Counted from the stretch's first letter, positions 16,673-24,519 are shown. The stretch is 64,000 nucleotides of DNA from Nocardiopsis mwathae (GCF_014201195.1 NZ_JACHDS010000001.1:2728001-2792000), one strand, 5' to 3'. Notes: generated by a model from the letters alone, not told the origin. Program-made: numbers and translations.

Positions 16673-17020
16673 TCAACGGGGGTCATCACCGAACGCGTCA
16701 TCGATCGCGTTGCGTAGGCGGGCCTCGTCCAACCGGTCGCGCAGGGGTCCGCCTTCTTCGTCGATGGCGGCCATGACGGCGCCGTCGCGGGTGGTGCGCA
16801 CGGCGACCTTCACCCCGATCTCCTTGCCCGCACGGCGTGCGGCGCGCTTGATCGCGGCGCGCTCCTCCTCATCGGTGTAGGAGAGCTTCGCCCACTGCTG
16901 GCGCCGGAGGTCGGACGCTATGAGGTCGGCAAGGCGCGCGGTCTCGGCCTCCTGGGCGCGCTGGCGGGCCTTGGCGGTGGGGGCGCTGGTGATGGGGCGC
17001 ACGCGGTGCGGGTCGCTCAT
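16673..17020 (-). CDS. Hypothetical protein of the integrated element
   Basis: Product of 115 residues, not recognised. It is charged and mostly helical in appearance. An N-terminal half rich in Ala, Arg and Glu (KARQRAQEAETARLADLIAS) could form a coiled coil, followed by SYTDEEERAAIKRAARRAGK and an acidic C terminus. No membrane segment. The ATG at 17020 has only a weak upstream purine stretch. It is the outermost left gene of the element, pointing toward the left end repeat, a place where small accessory genes often sit. It may be DNA-associated given its charge pattern, but no function is claimed. Confidence 0.55.
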   Translation of the reverse strand: MSDPHRVRPITSAPTAKARQRAQEAETARLADLIASDLRRQQWAKLSYTDEEERAAIKRAARRAGKEIGVKVAVRTTRDGAVMAAIDEEGGPLRDRLDEARLRNAIDDAFGDDPR

Positions 17021-17108
17021 GGCGGCAGGATAGACCGCCGCGCTTGGGCGCGCCTACCCGCGCGGGCAACGGCGGGAGGGTGGACGGTTCCGGTCGCGCA
17101 GAGCGCGG

Positions 17109-17213
17109 CGCGGCGGGAGGATCGGGGGCCGCTACGCTGGCCCTGAGCGGTCGGAGCCTTCGGGCTCCACCCCTTTTCTCCGACCGGCCCCCGATCCTTC
17201 GGGTCCCGCCGCG
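17109..17213. repeat. Large nested inverted repeat in non-coding DNA of the element
   Basis: The arm at 17109-17131 pairs with 17185-17213, as 13 bp (GGATCGGGGGCCG) plus 10 bp separated by a six-base bulge. Inside are a second stem (CGGTCGGAG at 17148-17156 with CTCCGACCG at 17178-17186, competing at its edge with the outer stem) and a GGAGCC-TTCG-GGCTCC hairpin. Such branched structure in a rolling-circle element could be a single-strand origin or a structured RNA; this is inference. Confidence 0.75.
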
Positions 17214-17313
17214 ACGCGTGAACGCGGACGGAACCGGCCACCCGGCCCCACCGCGCACCCGTGCCCGCGGTGCGCCTGCATGCCGGTGACCGCGCAGGTG
17301 AGCACACGGAAAG

Positions 17314-17337
17314 GCCCCAGACCCGAGGGTCCGGGGC
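17314..17337 (-). terminator. Terminator of the 67-residue protein gene
   Basis: On the minus strand, GCCCCGGACCC and GGGTCTGGGGC form an 11-bp stem with one G.U pair, followed by CCTTT. It lies 17 bases past the stop codon at 17354. Confidence 0.7.
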
Positions 17338-17353
17338 GCGCGGCCCGGGGGCG

Positions 17354-17557
17354 CTATGCGGCCTCGTCCGGCTCGTCGTCGGCCAGGTAGTACTCGACCC
17401 CGGCCAGGATCTCGGTGCGCAGCTCCCGGGGGAGGGCGAAGGCGAGGCGGAGTCCGGCGGTGACCTCGGCGGGGTCGTCGGAGCAGATGAGGTAGGCGGC
17501 GCGGTCGGCGGTGCGCAGAGCGGTCGCGTTTCCGGTCGTGGTGGCGGCGGTGTTCAT
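17354..17557 (-). CDS. Small hypothetical protein of the integrated element
   Basis: Product of 67 residues, not recognised. The first third is Thr/Ala-rich; the rest (YLICSDDPAEVTAGLRLAFA, then LPRELRTEILAGVEYYLADD) looks like a compact helical protein with an acidic tail. The ATG at 17557 has a strong ribosome binding site (AGGAGG, 5 bases away), which supports a real gene despite its size. A hairpin terminator follows and a 26-bp inverted repeat lies just upstream. Confidence 0.65.
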   Translation of the reverse strand: MNTAATTTGNATALRTADRAAYLICSDDPAEVTAGLRLAFALPRELRTEILAGVEYYLADDEPDEAA

Positions 17558-17601
17558 GGCGGCCTCCTGGGGGGTCGGTTCGGCCTGACGGGGCCGTCTG
17601 G

Positions 17602-17674
17602 ATCACGCCCGGGGCGGGGGTCAAGGTGGAGCACTCCACGACTGAACGACCTTGACCCCCGCCCCGGGCGTGAT
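17602..17674. repeat. Perfect 26-bp inverted repeat with nested palindrome
   Basis: Arms 17602-17627 and 17649-17674 are perfectly complementary over 26 bases, with a 21-base spacer that itself begins with a smaller palindrome (GTGGAG-CA-CTCCAC, 17626-17639). It lies 45 bases upstream of a small gene on the minus strand with no gene on the other side, so it is not a simple convergent terminator. It may be a replication or transfer cis-site of the element. Confidence 0.9.
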
Positions 17675-18118
17675 AGGTCCCGGAAAGTCAGGCCGGATCG
17701 ACCTCCGGGAGGGTGCCCGCTACCGGTGCCACGGTCGAAACGCTGAAGCGCACCGGTGACCTTGTCCGCCTACCGGAACCACGCGCGCGACGAACACGGC
17801 GAGCTGGTCCGGCCCGGTTCCCGGAGCCCGGCCGGGGGCTGTGCACGGTCGGCGGGCGTCGGTGCGGCGGTGTGCAGGGCGTTCCTGCGCGGGCGGGCTC
17901 GCCCTCGTGCGGTAGGCGGGGCGGTGGAGGCGGGGCACGCTGGTGAGGCCGGGGAGGGCGGGTGTCGGGGCCGCGCGCGAGCACCCGACGAAGTCGGGCG
18001 CGCAGCGCGACGTGTCCCGTAAGCCCGTCCCGACCTGCGGCCGACCCCCGGCGCACACGTCCGCTGCCCGCCCGCGCCATGGCGCGGGCGGGCAGCCTTG
18101 ACCCTGTAGGGAAAGTCG
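17675..18118. other. Non-coding stretch of the integrated element
   Basis: About 440 bases with no credible gene; open frames on both strands are arginine- or glycine-rich artefacts of high G+C. It contains the 32-bp perfect palindrome at 18064-18095. Confidence 0.5.
18064..18095. repeat. Perfect 32-bp palindrome
   Basis: CTGCCCGCCCGCGCCA is followed directly by its reverse complement. CCTTGACCCTGT follows, similar to CCTTGACCCCCG in the right arm of the 17602 repeat. It is positioned 24 bases downstream of the 72-residue protein gene on the minus strand, so it may terminate that operon. Confidence 0.85.
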
Positions 18119-18337
18119 TCACCGATCGCATGGTGCGCCTGGTCGGCGGTCTAGCGAACGGTGTGTCCGTGGCGGCGGTAGCGGCCTGCGGGCACTTCGG
18201 GCGGCTCCGGAGTGCTGCGGGGGCGGCTGGGGTTGGTCCCAGCGTTGTCGGCGCGGGACGGCGTGGAGGCCGCGTGCGGGCCGGATGAGCCGGGCGGCCA
18301 GGGTGAGCGCGTCGGCGCACGCTGCGAGCGCGGTCAT
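18119..18337 (-). CDS. Small hypothetical protein, last gene of the element's regulatory operon
   Basis: Product of 72 residues. It starts MTALAACADALTLAARLIRP, a short amphipathic or hydrophobic segment, and continues as an Arg/Pro-rich tail. Its ATG overlaps the stop of the upstream helix-turn-helix gene (ATGA), with GGAGAGC as ribosome binding site, which argues for coupled translation. Small proteins with a hydrophobic start and a Pro/Arg-rich tail are common in actinomycete elements, but I cannot assign a function. Confidence 0.55.
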   Translation of the reverse strand: MTALAACADALTLAARLIRPARGLHAVPRRQRWDQPQPPPQHSGAARSARRPLPPPRTHRSLDRRPGAPCDR

Positions 18338-18903
18338 GGCCTGCTCTCCTTGATGAGCTGGCGGATCTGCTCTGCTGGGTAGCGGGGGCGTCCGCCGGGT
18401 GTGTAGATGACCGGCACACGGCCCTGGCGGGTCCAGTCCCGTACCGCGCGCGTGCGCACGTTGAAGAGGTCGGCGACCTCGGCCGTGGTCAGTAGCTCGA
18501 CCGGGGCACTCAGGGCGGGGCGGGGCCGGGTTGCGTGGGCGCTGCCCGTGGTGCGGGATGCCGGTGCCCGGTGGCGGCCCGGCGGGCGGCGCGGGATGCC
18601 TGCCTCCTGGAGCCGGTTGAACACGGTGCTGGTGCTTGTGTCCAGAAGCTCGGCGATCTGGGGGCAGCTGCGGCCCTCGGCGTAGAGTCGGGCGCATTCC
18701 TCGGTGGTGACGTCGGGGCGGGTGCGGGGGCGGTGCCGGATGCTGCGGCCGGACTCCTTGAGCACCCGGCGCACGGTGTTCTGGGAGCGGCGGGTTGCGG
18801 TGGCGATGCGTTCGATGGACGCGCCCGCGTCGAAGCACGTGGTGATCACTAATCGGTCGGTGCGGGTGAGGGGGCGGCGCGCTGCGGGGGCGGTGGCTGC
18901 CAT
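18334..18903 (-). CDS. Helix-turn-helix DNA-binding protein with two HTH regions
   Basis: Product of 189 residues. The N-terminal part has a resolvase/transposase-like HTH (CFDAGASIERIATATRRSQN) and a second such unit (ARLYAEGRSCPQIAELLDTS). The C-terminal part has a MerR/excisionase-type HTH (LTTAEVADLFNVRTRAVRDW, then GRPRYPAEQIRQLI). This layout suggests a transcription factor or accessory excision/replication protein of the element. The ATG at 18903 has an excellent ribosome binding site (AAGGAGG). It lies 30 bases after the 64-residue gene and overlaps the next small gene. The two HTH types could let it bridge two sites; this is inference. Confidence 0.75.
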   Translation of the reverse strand: MAATAPAARRPLTRTDRLVITTCFDAGASIERIATATRRSQNTVRRVLKESGRSIRHRPRTRPDVTTEECARLYAEGRSCPQIAELLDTSTSTVFNRLQEAGIPRRPPGRHRAPASRTTGSAHATRPRPALSAPVELLTTAEVADLFNVRTRAVRDWTRQGRVPVIYTPGGRPRYPAEQIRQLIKESRP

Positions 18904-18933
18904 AGGGGCGTCCTCCTTCCTCGTCGTCGGGGG

Positions 18934-19128
18934 TCAGTGGCGCCGGGTGAGGCAGTCGCGCCGCCATTGGATGTCTTCAAGCTGCCATCGCAGGCGCTCG
19001 ATCTCGCCGTGCACGTTGGGCGGCGGTGTGCGGGGCGAGACGTCGACGGCGCCCCGGAACAGCACGACCACGCGTATTTCTGCGATTTTGCGGCGCAGTT
19101 CCTCGGCCTCGTCCTGTTCGCCGTTCAC
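18934..19128 (-). CDS. Small hypothetical protein with predicted coiled coil
   Basis: Product of 64 residues. The N terminus (EQDEAEELRRKIAEIRVVVL) and the C terminus (HGEIERLRWQLEDIQWRRDC) both look like short coiled-coil helices. The GTG at 19128 overlaps the stop of the ATP-binding protein gene (GTGA) and follows GGGGGAGG, so translation is probably coupled. Its position directly after an anti-sigma-type ATPase suggests a partner protein, but no family is recognised. Confidence 0.6.
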   Translation of the reverse strand: MNGEQDEAEELRRKIAEIRVVVLFRGAVDVSPRTPPPNVHGEIERLRWQLEDIQWRRDCLTRRH

Positions 19129-19580
19129 CGGTCCTCCCCCTTTACACCTGCTCGGGCGGGGGTGGGGGCGCTGCTGGTGGTGGCCCAGGCGAGGCGGAAG
19201 AACACGCCGCATCCCTGGGGCAGGGGGCCGGTGTGGTCGGCGAAGTGCCGGACCAGGTGCAGCCCCCTGCCCTGCTCTGCGTCGGGGCCGGTGGACAGCA
19301 GGCGGGGCGCGCTGTCGGCGGCGCCGTTGTCGGCAACGCGGGCTTCCAGTTGCCCGGGTGTCAGTACCAGGCTGACGGTGAAGCGTCCGCCCTGGCGGCC
19401 GGTGTGGGTGTGGCGGATGGCGTTGGTGCACAGCTCGGACAGGAGGAGCACGGCGGTTGCGGTGGTCTCGTCCGGGGTGCCGGGGCCGTGCACGGCGGTG
19501 GTCAACACGTCCTCGGCCCAGTGGCGTGCCTCGGCGACCTGCTCGGGCACCCCGGGGAAGCTACGGGTGTAGAAAGCCAT
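19125..19580 (-). CDS. ATP-binding protein, RsbW-like histidine-kinase-type ATPase
   Basis: Product of 151 residues, a single HATPase domain of the anti-sigma-factor/RsbW-like kind abundant in actinomycetes. N-box residues are seen in LLLSELCTNAIRHT, the G1 box in VADNGAAD and the G2 box in EQGRGLHLVRHFAD. Such proteins are cytosolic and act as serine kinases or partner-switching regulators. In actinomycetes they often accompany XRE/DUF397 pairs, as here, where that pair is transcribed divergently. The ATG at 19580 gives the canonical N terminus (MAFYTRSFPGVPEQVAEARH). It is the first gene of a four-gene minus-strand operon. Confidence 0.85.
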   Translation of the reverse strand: MAFYTRSFPGVPEQVAEARHWAEDVLTTAVHGPGTPDETTATAVLLLSELCTNAIRHTHTGRQGGRFTVSLVLTPGQLEARVADNGAADSAPRLLSTGPDAEQGRGLHLVRHFADHTGPLPQGCGVFFRLAWATTSSAPTPARAGVKGEDR

Positions 19581-19964
19581 GGTCACACCGCCTCCCCGGT
19601 GGTCATGCGGTGGACGTAGGGGCGCACCCGCGCGGATCGCCGGTGGTGCGGGTTCCGAACGCGGCAACCTAGCCTGACGGTCGTTTGCTCCGTCTGCTGG
19701 ACGATAGTGTTCATGTTGGGTCCTCACCTGCTCCTTGTGGTTCTCAGGTTGGGGATCAAGGCCCTGCGCTCGGTGTGTGCCTACACCGACCAGGGCCGCA
19801 TGTGTGCTAGCAGAGTAGTGATCTTCGGGCGGCGACTTAACTGCCGCTGGGGACAACACAATGTCTGCACTAAAGATCGCTTGCAATACCTTTTACTAAA
19901 GTGCTTTCCTTGGTCTTATTGGGTGCCAATCGGTAGAGGAAGCGTAGTGAGGGGTGTGTGATCG
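19581..19964. promoter_or_regulatory. Divergent regulatory region of the element
   Basis: About 380 bases between the ATPase gene (minus) and the XRE regulator gene (plus), with clearly lower G+C than its surroundings from about 19690. Two similar stretches, ACTAAAGATCGCTT (19870-19883) and ACTAAAGTGCTTT (19896-19908), may be paired operator half-sites. No promoter boxes could be fixed with confidence. Confidence 0.45.
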
Positions 19965-20771
19965 GTGCAGGGAAACAGGAGTCGCTGGATCCGGATTGGC
20001 AAGCAGATCCGCGCATTCCGCGAACGAGCTGGTGTTTCGCAGGAGGACCTAGCGAAGGCGGTTGGGATCTCGCCAGCCATGCTCAGTGCAATGGAACGCG
20101 GCGCACGGGGGATCAAAAGGGAGCATACGAGGCACCTTGATCGCGAGCTCAACACAGGCGGTGCACTGACAGAGCTGTGGGATCGGTTGTCGGAGTCTGC
20201 TCTAGCCCCTGGCTACCAAGACGCTGCGGAACTAGAGCGCGCTGCGTCGGAGATCTGGGAATTCCACCAGATGGTTGTGCCCGGCCTGCTGCAGACGGAG
20301 GAGTACGCCCGACACATTCTGAGGACGGGACTTCCTCGTGACACTCCTGATTCGATCGAGGAACTCGTGCAAATTCGCATGAAGCGTCAGGAACTTCTTA
20401 AGTCGGACGAAGCTCCTGCCCTCGTCTTCGTCCTAGACGAGTCGGTTCTGCGCAGGCCAACAGGCGGACGAGAGATCATGGCACGTCAGTTGGCGAACCT
20501 TCTTGAGAAATCGCAACGCCCCAAGGTCGCGATCCAAGTCATCCCATTCGCCACAACCGACCACCCTGGGCTGAGTGAAGCCTTCGAACTCTTCAAGGTC
20601 CCTGGCCAGGGGGTCATCCTGTACCTGGAAACTCGACGGGAGGGCACAATCGTGCACGATCTCGACGCAGTGGACGACTACTCTCGACTCTTCGGAGATC
20701 TACGCGGTGCAGCCCTCCCCCTGGATGCAACCCGCCAACTCATCGCGACCGTACAAGGAGAGTTCTCGTGA
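19965..20771 (+). CDS. XRE-type regulator with DUF5753 domain
   Basis: Product of 268 residues. The N-terminal Cro/CI helix-turn-helix is at about 12-60 (FRERAGVSQEDLAKAVGISP, then MLSAMERGAR). The C-terminal DUF5753 domain is recognised by EIWEFHQMVVPGLLQTEEYA and by FVLDESVLRRPTGG. These regulators are typical of actinomycetes and are almost always followed by a small DUF397 protein, as here. The GTG at 19965 is the only reasonable start. The gene has lower G+C than the chromosomal genes around the element. It probably regulates itself and the divergent ATPase operon. Confidence 0.88.
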   Translation: MQGNRSRWIRIGKQIRAFRERAGVSQEDLAKAVGISPAMLSAMERGARGIKREHTRHLDRELNTGGALTELWDRLSESALAPGYQDAAELERAASEIWEFHQMVVPGLLQTEEYARHILRTGLPRDTPDSIEELVQIRMKRQELLKSDEAPALVFVLDESVLRRPTGGREIMARQLANLLEKSQRPKVAIQVIPFATTDHPGLSEAFELFKVPGQGVILYLETRREGTIVHDLDAVDDYSRLFGDLRGAALPLDATRQLIATVQGEFS

Positions 20772-20959
20772 GACCTCATGACCTGGCGTGGCGCACGTCC
20801 ACCTACAGCAACAACACGGGCGGACAGTGCGTTGAGGTAGCCGGGACTCGACAGGGCACGTTCGTACGTGACACGCAGAATCGGCACCTTGGATACCTGG
20901 CCGTCCCCGCCCGGGAGTGGGGGGCGTTCCTCTCCGGCGTGCGCAGCGACCTTCTGTAG
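20768..20959 (+). CDS. DUF397 family small protein
   Basis: Product of 63 residues with the DUF397 hallmark WRTSTYSNNTGGQCVEVA near residue 9 and the closing REWGAFLSGVRSD. The GTG start overlaps the stop of the XRE gene (GTGA), giving tight coupling. In actinomycetes DUF397 proteins act with their XRE partner in development-linked regulation; here the pair belongs to the mobile element. Confidence 0.88.
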   Translation: MRPHDLAWRTSTYSNNTGGQCVEVAGTRQGTFVRDTQNRHLGYLAVPAREWGAFLSGVRSDLL

Positions 20960-21226
20960 TGACCTCCACCCTTCCCCATCCCTTGAGACGCTTGGGCCTC
21001 CCGCTGTTCGCGGCCGGGGGCCTTCTGCTTGCCCTCGTCTTTTCGGACGTTCCTTAATTTCCCCTGCTGCGCGCGTTTCGGTCCGCCTCACCTTTGGGTG
21101 TGTTCCGGTCTGGTCGGGTCTGTTGGGCGGATCGTCGATCCGATCGAAAGTCGTCGGCTCGGTTCTGCCGTTTGCCCTCAGGCTTGTTGTAGGACGGGTG
21201 TTCGATGCGGGTGCGGGAGGTTGCGC
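20960..21226. other. Region between DUF397 and rep genes
   Basis: 267 bases. It includes a T/C-rich stretch near 21040-21060 and would hold the rep promoter and any control RNA. The open frame that continues upstream of the rep GTG is not conserved-looking. Confidence 0.4.
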
Positions 21227-22795
21227 GTGGGGGTGTCGCCGGTAGAGCGGGCGTTGATGGACCGGTTGACGGGCGAGGATTTTCCGGCTTGGAGGCAGCA
21301 GGCGGAGCGGGCGCGGTTCTGCTCCAACCCGGTCCGTGTGGCTGGGGGCGCGGTGTCGGCCGACGCCGATACGGGTGAGGTGCGTGCGGAGGTCGATACC
21401 GCGTCCCACCCTGATGGGGTGTTGCTGGTGGCGTGCGGGGACCGGCGGGCGTCGGTGTGTGGGTCGTGTGCGGAGGTCTACCGGCGCGATATGTGGCACC
21501 TGGTCGCGTCGGGGATATCGGGGCGGATGTCGGCGACTTCGTCGGGTGGGGCGGGGGCGCGTCAGGACACGGTCGGCTCGGTGGTGCCCGACACGGTGCA
21601 GGGGCACCCGCGTTTGTTCGTGACGCTGACGGCGCCCAGCTTCGGGCCGGTGCACTCGGCGCGCGGCGGTGGGGTGTGCCGACCACGGCGCGACACCCGA
21701 CGGACGTGCGCCCATGGCCGTCTTCTCGGGTGCGCCCTGACTCATGACAGCGATCACCCCATCGTCGGCACTCCGATCTGTCCGGAGTGCTATGACTACA
21801 CCGGTGCGGTGCTGTGGAACGCGTACGCCGGGGAGTTGTGGAGGCGTACCCGGGTGGCGATCGACCGGGCGTTGGCCCCGCTGGTCTCCGAGGTGCTTGG
21901 TACCCGGGTGTCGGCGACCGGTCTGCGTGACCTGGTGCGGACCTCGTATGTGAAGGTGGCGGAGTTCCAGCGGCGGGGCCTGGTGCACCTGCACGCGGTC
22001 ATCCGCCTGGACGGGATCGATCCCGATGACCGGGGCCGGATCGTGGAGCCGCCGGTGTGGGCGTCGGCGGGGCTGCTCGCGTCGGCGGTGAGGCGGGCGG
22101 TCGATCAGGCGGCGGTGGCCTTGCCGTCCACTGATGGGCGGTTGCGGGTGGCCTCGTGGGGTGCTCAGCGCGACGTCACCGACGTCTCGGAGGGCGGGCC
22201 GGTCACCAACACGCGGCGTCTGGGTGCCTATCTGGCGAAGTACGCGACCAAGACCGCGTCGGATGCGGTGTCGGCGTCGGGGGCGTTGGCGCGGCGGTTT
22301 CACCGGCTGCACCGTGGGTGGCTGCGGCGGGCGGTGGGGGCGCATCTGGCGCGGATGGTGGAAACGGCGTGGGACCTGGGGGCGCGGCGCGACCTGGAAC
22401 ACCTGCGGTTGCGCAAGTGGGCGCACTGCTTGGGGTTTCGGGGTCACTTCGCGACCAAGTCGCGGGTGTACTCGGTGACCTTGGGGGCGCTGCGGGCCGC
22501 TCGCCGTGCCTGGCGCGCGAACCAGCGGGAGGCGTCCGGGGAACGCGATGTGTGGGCCACTGGTGGTGACGGTTCGACGCTGGTCATCGGCCACTGGGCG
22601 TACGCCGGTCGCGGCTGGGTCAAGGCTGGCGATTCTATGCTCGTCGAACAGATGGCGCGGGAGTACGCGATCGCACGCGAGGAATATCGCCGCGTGCTCT
22701 GCGATGAGAAATTGAGGCGGGCGGAACATTTTTCGCTGACATGGGCTCCAGTGCGGCAGCGCCGGGAAGAAATGTCGCGCGAAGCGCGTCCTTGA
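21227..22795 (+). CDS. Replication initiator protein, RepSA-type rolling-circle initiator
   Basis: Product of 522 residues. An N-terminal CxxC zinc-type motif is at 78-81 (ASVCGSCAEVYRRD), and the family block RLFVTLTAPSFGPVHS is near residue 129. The HUH metal motif is in RGLVHLHAVIRLDG and the tyrosine motif in LGAYLAKYATK, as expected for rolling-circle initiators. It nicks the double-strand origin of the excised circle. The GTG at 21227 is chosen because GGGAGG lies six bases upstream; the longer frame is Cys/Gly-rich and unlike the family. It is followed by xis and int, the normal order in pSAM2-like elements. Confidence 0.87.
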   Translation: MGVSPVERALMDRLTGEDFPAWRQQAERARFCSNPVRVAGGAVSADADTGEVRAEVDTASHPDGVLLVACGDRRASVCGSCAEVYRRDMWHLVASGISGRMSATSSGGAGARQDTVGSVVPDTVQGHPRLFVTLTAPSFGPVHSARGGGVCRPRRDTRRTCAHGRLLGCALTHDSDHPIVGTPICPECYDYTGAVLWNAYAGELWRRTRVAIDRALAPLVSEVLGTRVSATGLRDLVRTSYVKVAEFQRRGLVHLHAVIRLDGIDPDDRGRIVEPPVWASAGLLASAVRRAVDQAAVALPSTDGRLRVASWGAQRDVTDVSEGGPVTNTRRLGAYLAKYATKTASDAVSASGALARRFHRLHRGWLRRAVGAHLARMVETAWDLGARRDLEHLRLRKWAHCLGFRGHFATKSRVYSVTLGALRAARRAWRANQREASGERDVWATGGDGSTLVIGHWAYAGRGWVKAGDSMLVEQMAREYAIAREEYRRVLCDEKLRRAEHFSLTWAPVRQRREEMSREARP

Positions 22796-22988
22796 ATGCG
22801 TGAACCCGGATCTGTTCCGCTTGCGCCGGCCACTGGAACAGGAATACGGCGCGCGTAGCGCGTCCTTTTACGCCCTTGGCTCCGCCGGGCGAGGGGTGGG
22901 TGGTCGGGGGATTGGTCAGTGGGCGAGCCCGGCGCCCGATCACTTTTATCGACCATCTGATATTCCATTCTCGGTTTCCTCTTTGGGG

Positions 22989-23002
22989 GTTTCACGTGAA
23001 AC
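22989..23002. promoter_or_regulatory. Perfect parS site (ParB-binding palindrome)
   Basis: GTTTCACGTGAAAC matches the 14-bp parS consensus of actinomycetes exactly; the flanking bases are G and G rather than the T and A of the 16-mer. It lies between rep and xis, and its centre contains the GTG (22996) that is the best start codon for xis. With equal base frequencies a given 14-mer is expected about 0.0002 times per 64 kb. Binding by the host ParB is predicted, not shown. Confidence 0.8.
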
Positions 23003-23205
23003 GCGAAAACAAACAAGGAAACGATTCCCCCGGGTCCCTTGATGGGCTGTGGGCGGTCGATGATGTGGCCGCTTACCTGCGCAAACCTGTGTCGTGGGTG
23101 CACGACAACCACCGCAAGTATTTCCATGCGGCGCGCGTCGGCCGGGAACTCCGCTTCTCCGCAAATGAGGTCAAGAAATGGATCAGTGGCCAGATCCGGC
23201 CATGA
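22996..23205 (+). CDS. xis: Excisionase-like helix-turn-helix protein
   Basis: Product of 69 residues with a MerR-type winged HTH (LWAVDDVAAYLRKPVSWVHD, then GRELRFSANEVKKWI). This size, fold and position directly ahead of the integrase are typical of Xis, which bends DNA to direct excision. The GTG at 22996 has GGGGG six bases upstream and lies inside the parS palindrome, so ParB bound there would cover the translation start and probably the promoter region. Upstream in-frame extension is possible but lacks a ribosome binding site. Confidence 0.75.
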   Translation: MKRENKQGNDSPGSLDGLWAVDDVAAYLRKPVSWVHDNHRKYFHAARVGRELRFSANEVKKWISGQIRP

Positions 23206-23292
23206 TCAACAGACTCTTTAATCGCCGAATTCCACAGATTTGGATAGAATGGGCGATAGAAAGAAAGAACACGAGGAAACGGAGATGGGACC

Positions 23293-24516
23293 ATGGCGAA
23301 AAAGGCGGTCGGCTGGGCGGTCGGGACCATGCGCGACGGAATCCGCAAAACCCTCAACCAGACCAAGACCAAAGCCGCCGGGCGTGAGGTCTACGCCTAC
23401 AAAGTGCCCTACCGCGACGGCGACGGAAAGCAGACCTCCCAGACCTGGGACACCCTGACGCAAGCCAAGGAGTTCCGGGACCTGGTGCGCGGACAGAAGA
23501 ACTCGGGCATCCTCCAAGACTTCAAAGCCGGGCGCATCACCGTCTCCGCCTGGGGCGCCGAATGGCTCTCCACGATCAAGGCCACACGCAGACCCTCCAC
23601 GCACGCCACCTACCGCACCTGGGTCAACCGCTACATCCTCCCCGAACTGGGCGGGATGACGCTGAACGCCGTCACCCCCCACGATGTCCAGCGGGCCGTC
23701 AACGCCTGGGCGACGCGCCACGGCCTGTCCGCCTGGACGGTGCGCCTGATCTACCGGGCGTGCAAGGGCCTGTTCCAAGGAGCCGCCGACGCCGGGAGGA
23801 TCCCCGCCTCCCCCTGCCGCAACGTCCGCCTTCCCGAGGTGCACACGAGTGAGGTGGTGCCCTTCACCGTCGCGGAAGTCGAGGCGATCGCCGAAGAAAT
23901 CACCCCCCGCTACCGGCTACTCGTGGTCATGGGCGCCTGCCTGGGCCTGCGCATCGGCGAACTGCTCGGCCTGACCTGGGACCGGATCGACCTGGAAGCG
24001 GGCACGGTGAGTGTTGACCGCCAGCTGCAAGACGGGCGCCTGTCCCCGGCCAAGACCCGCACGTCCATCCGGCGCGTCCCGCTCTCCCAGCGGGTCATCA
24101 CCGAACTGCGCACCCACCGGGACCTGTACCCGCCCCAGACGGTCAGTGCCGAACAGGACGGCGCCCCGGGGCGCACGGAGGTCGAACCGGTGTTCCGCTC
24201 CCCGCGCGGGGGGATGGCCAACCCCGCCACCGTCCGCTACCGGTTCCGCAAGGCCTGCGCGGCCGCCGGGCTGCGCCCGGAGGTCCCGCACAAGCTGCAC
24301 AACCTGCGCCACACCTTCGCCAGCGTCTGTATCGAGCACAACACCTCGCCGAAGAAGATTCAGACGTGGATGGGGCACGCAAGCATCAGCGTGACCATGG
24401 ACGTCTACGGCCACCTGATGAACTCCTCCGACGACTCGTTGCGCTCGGCCATGGATGCCGCGTTCGCCACCGATGCCCCCGACACTCCCGGCGGCCCCGA
24501 CGCTCCGGCCCATTGA
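23293..24516 (+). CDS. int: Tyrosine recombinase integrase
   Basis: Product of 407 residues. It has an N-terminal arm-binding region, a core-binding SAM-like domain (about 80-180) and the catalytic domain. Active-site residues are all visible: Arg220 (GLRIGELLGL), Lys254 (SPAKTRTS), His336-x-x-Arg339 (HNLRHTFAS), His362 (MGHAS) and nucleophile Tyr372 (VTMDVYGHL). It should integrate and excise the element by site-specific recombination. A ribosome binding site (GGAGATGG) precedes ATG 23293. The stop codon is 4 bases from the right end repeat, matching the common placement of attP next to int. Confidence 0.93.
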   Translation: MAKKAVGWAVGTMRDGIRKTLNQTKTKAAGREVYAYKVPYRDGDGKQTSQTWDTLTQAKEFRDLVRGQKNSGILQDFKAGRITVSAWGAEWLSTIKATRRPSTHATYRTWVNRYILPELGGMTLNAVTPHDVQRAVNAWATRHGLSAWTVRLIYRACKGLFQGAADAGRIPASPCRNVRLPEVHTSEVVPFTVAEVEAIAEEITPRYRLLVVMGACLGLRIGELLGLTWDRIDLEAGTVSVDRQLQDGRLSPAKTRTSIRRVPLSQRVITELRTHRDLYPPQTVSAEQDGAPGRTEVEPVFRSPRGGMANPATVRYRFRKACAAAGLRPEVPHKLHNLRHTFASVCIEHNTSPKKIQTWMGHASISVTMDVYGHLMNSSDDSLRSAMDAAFATDAPDTPGGPDAPAH

Positions 24517-24519
24517 CGC

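Noticed and set aside
17688-18058. Overlapping Arg/Gly-rich frames in the element between the inverted repeats
   Set aside because: Both strands give low-complexity translations without start signals, whereas neighbouring real genes have strong ribosome binding sites.
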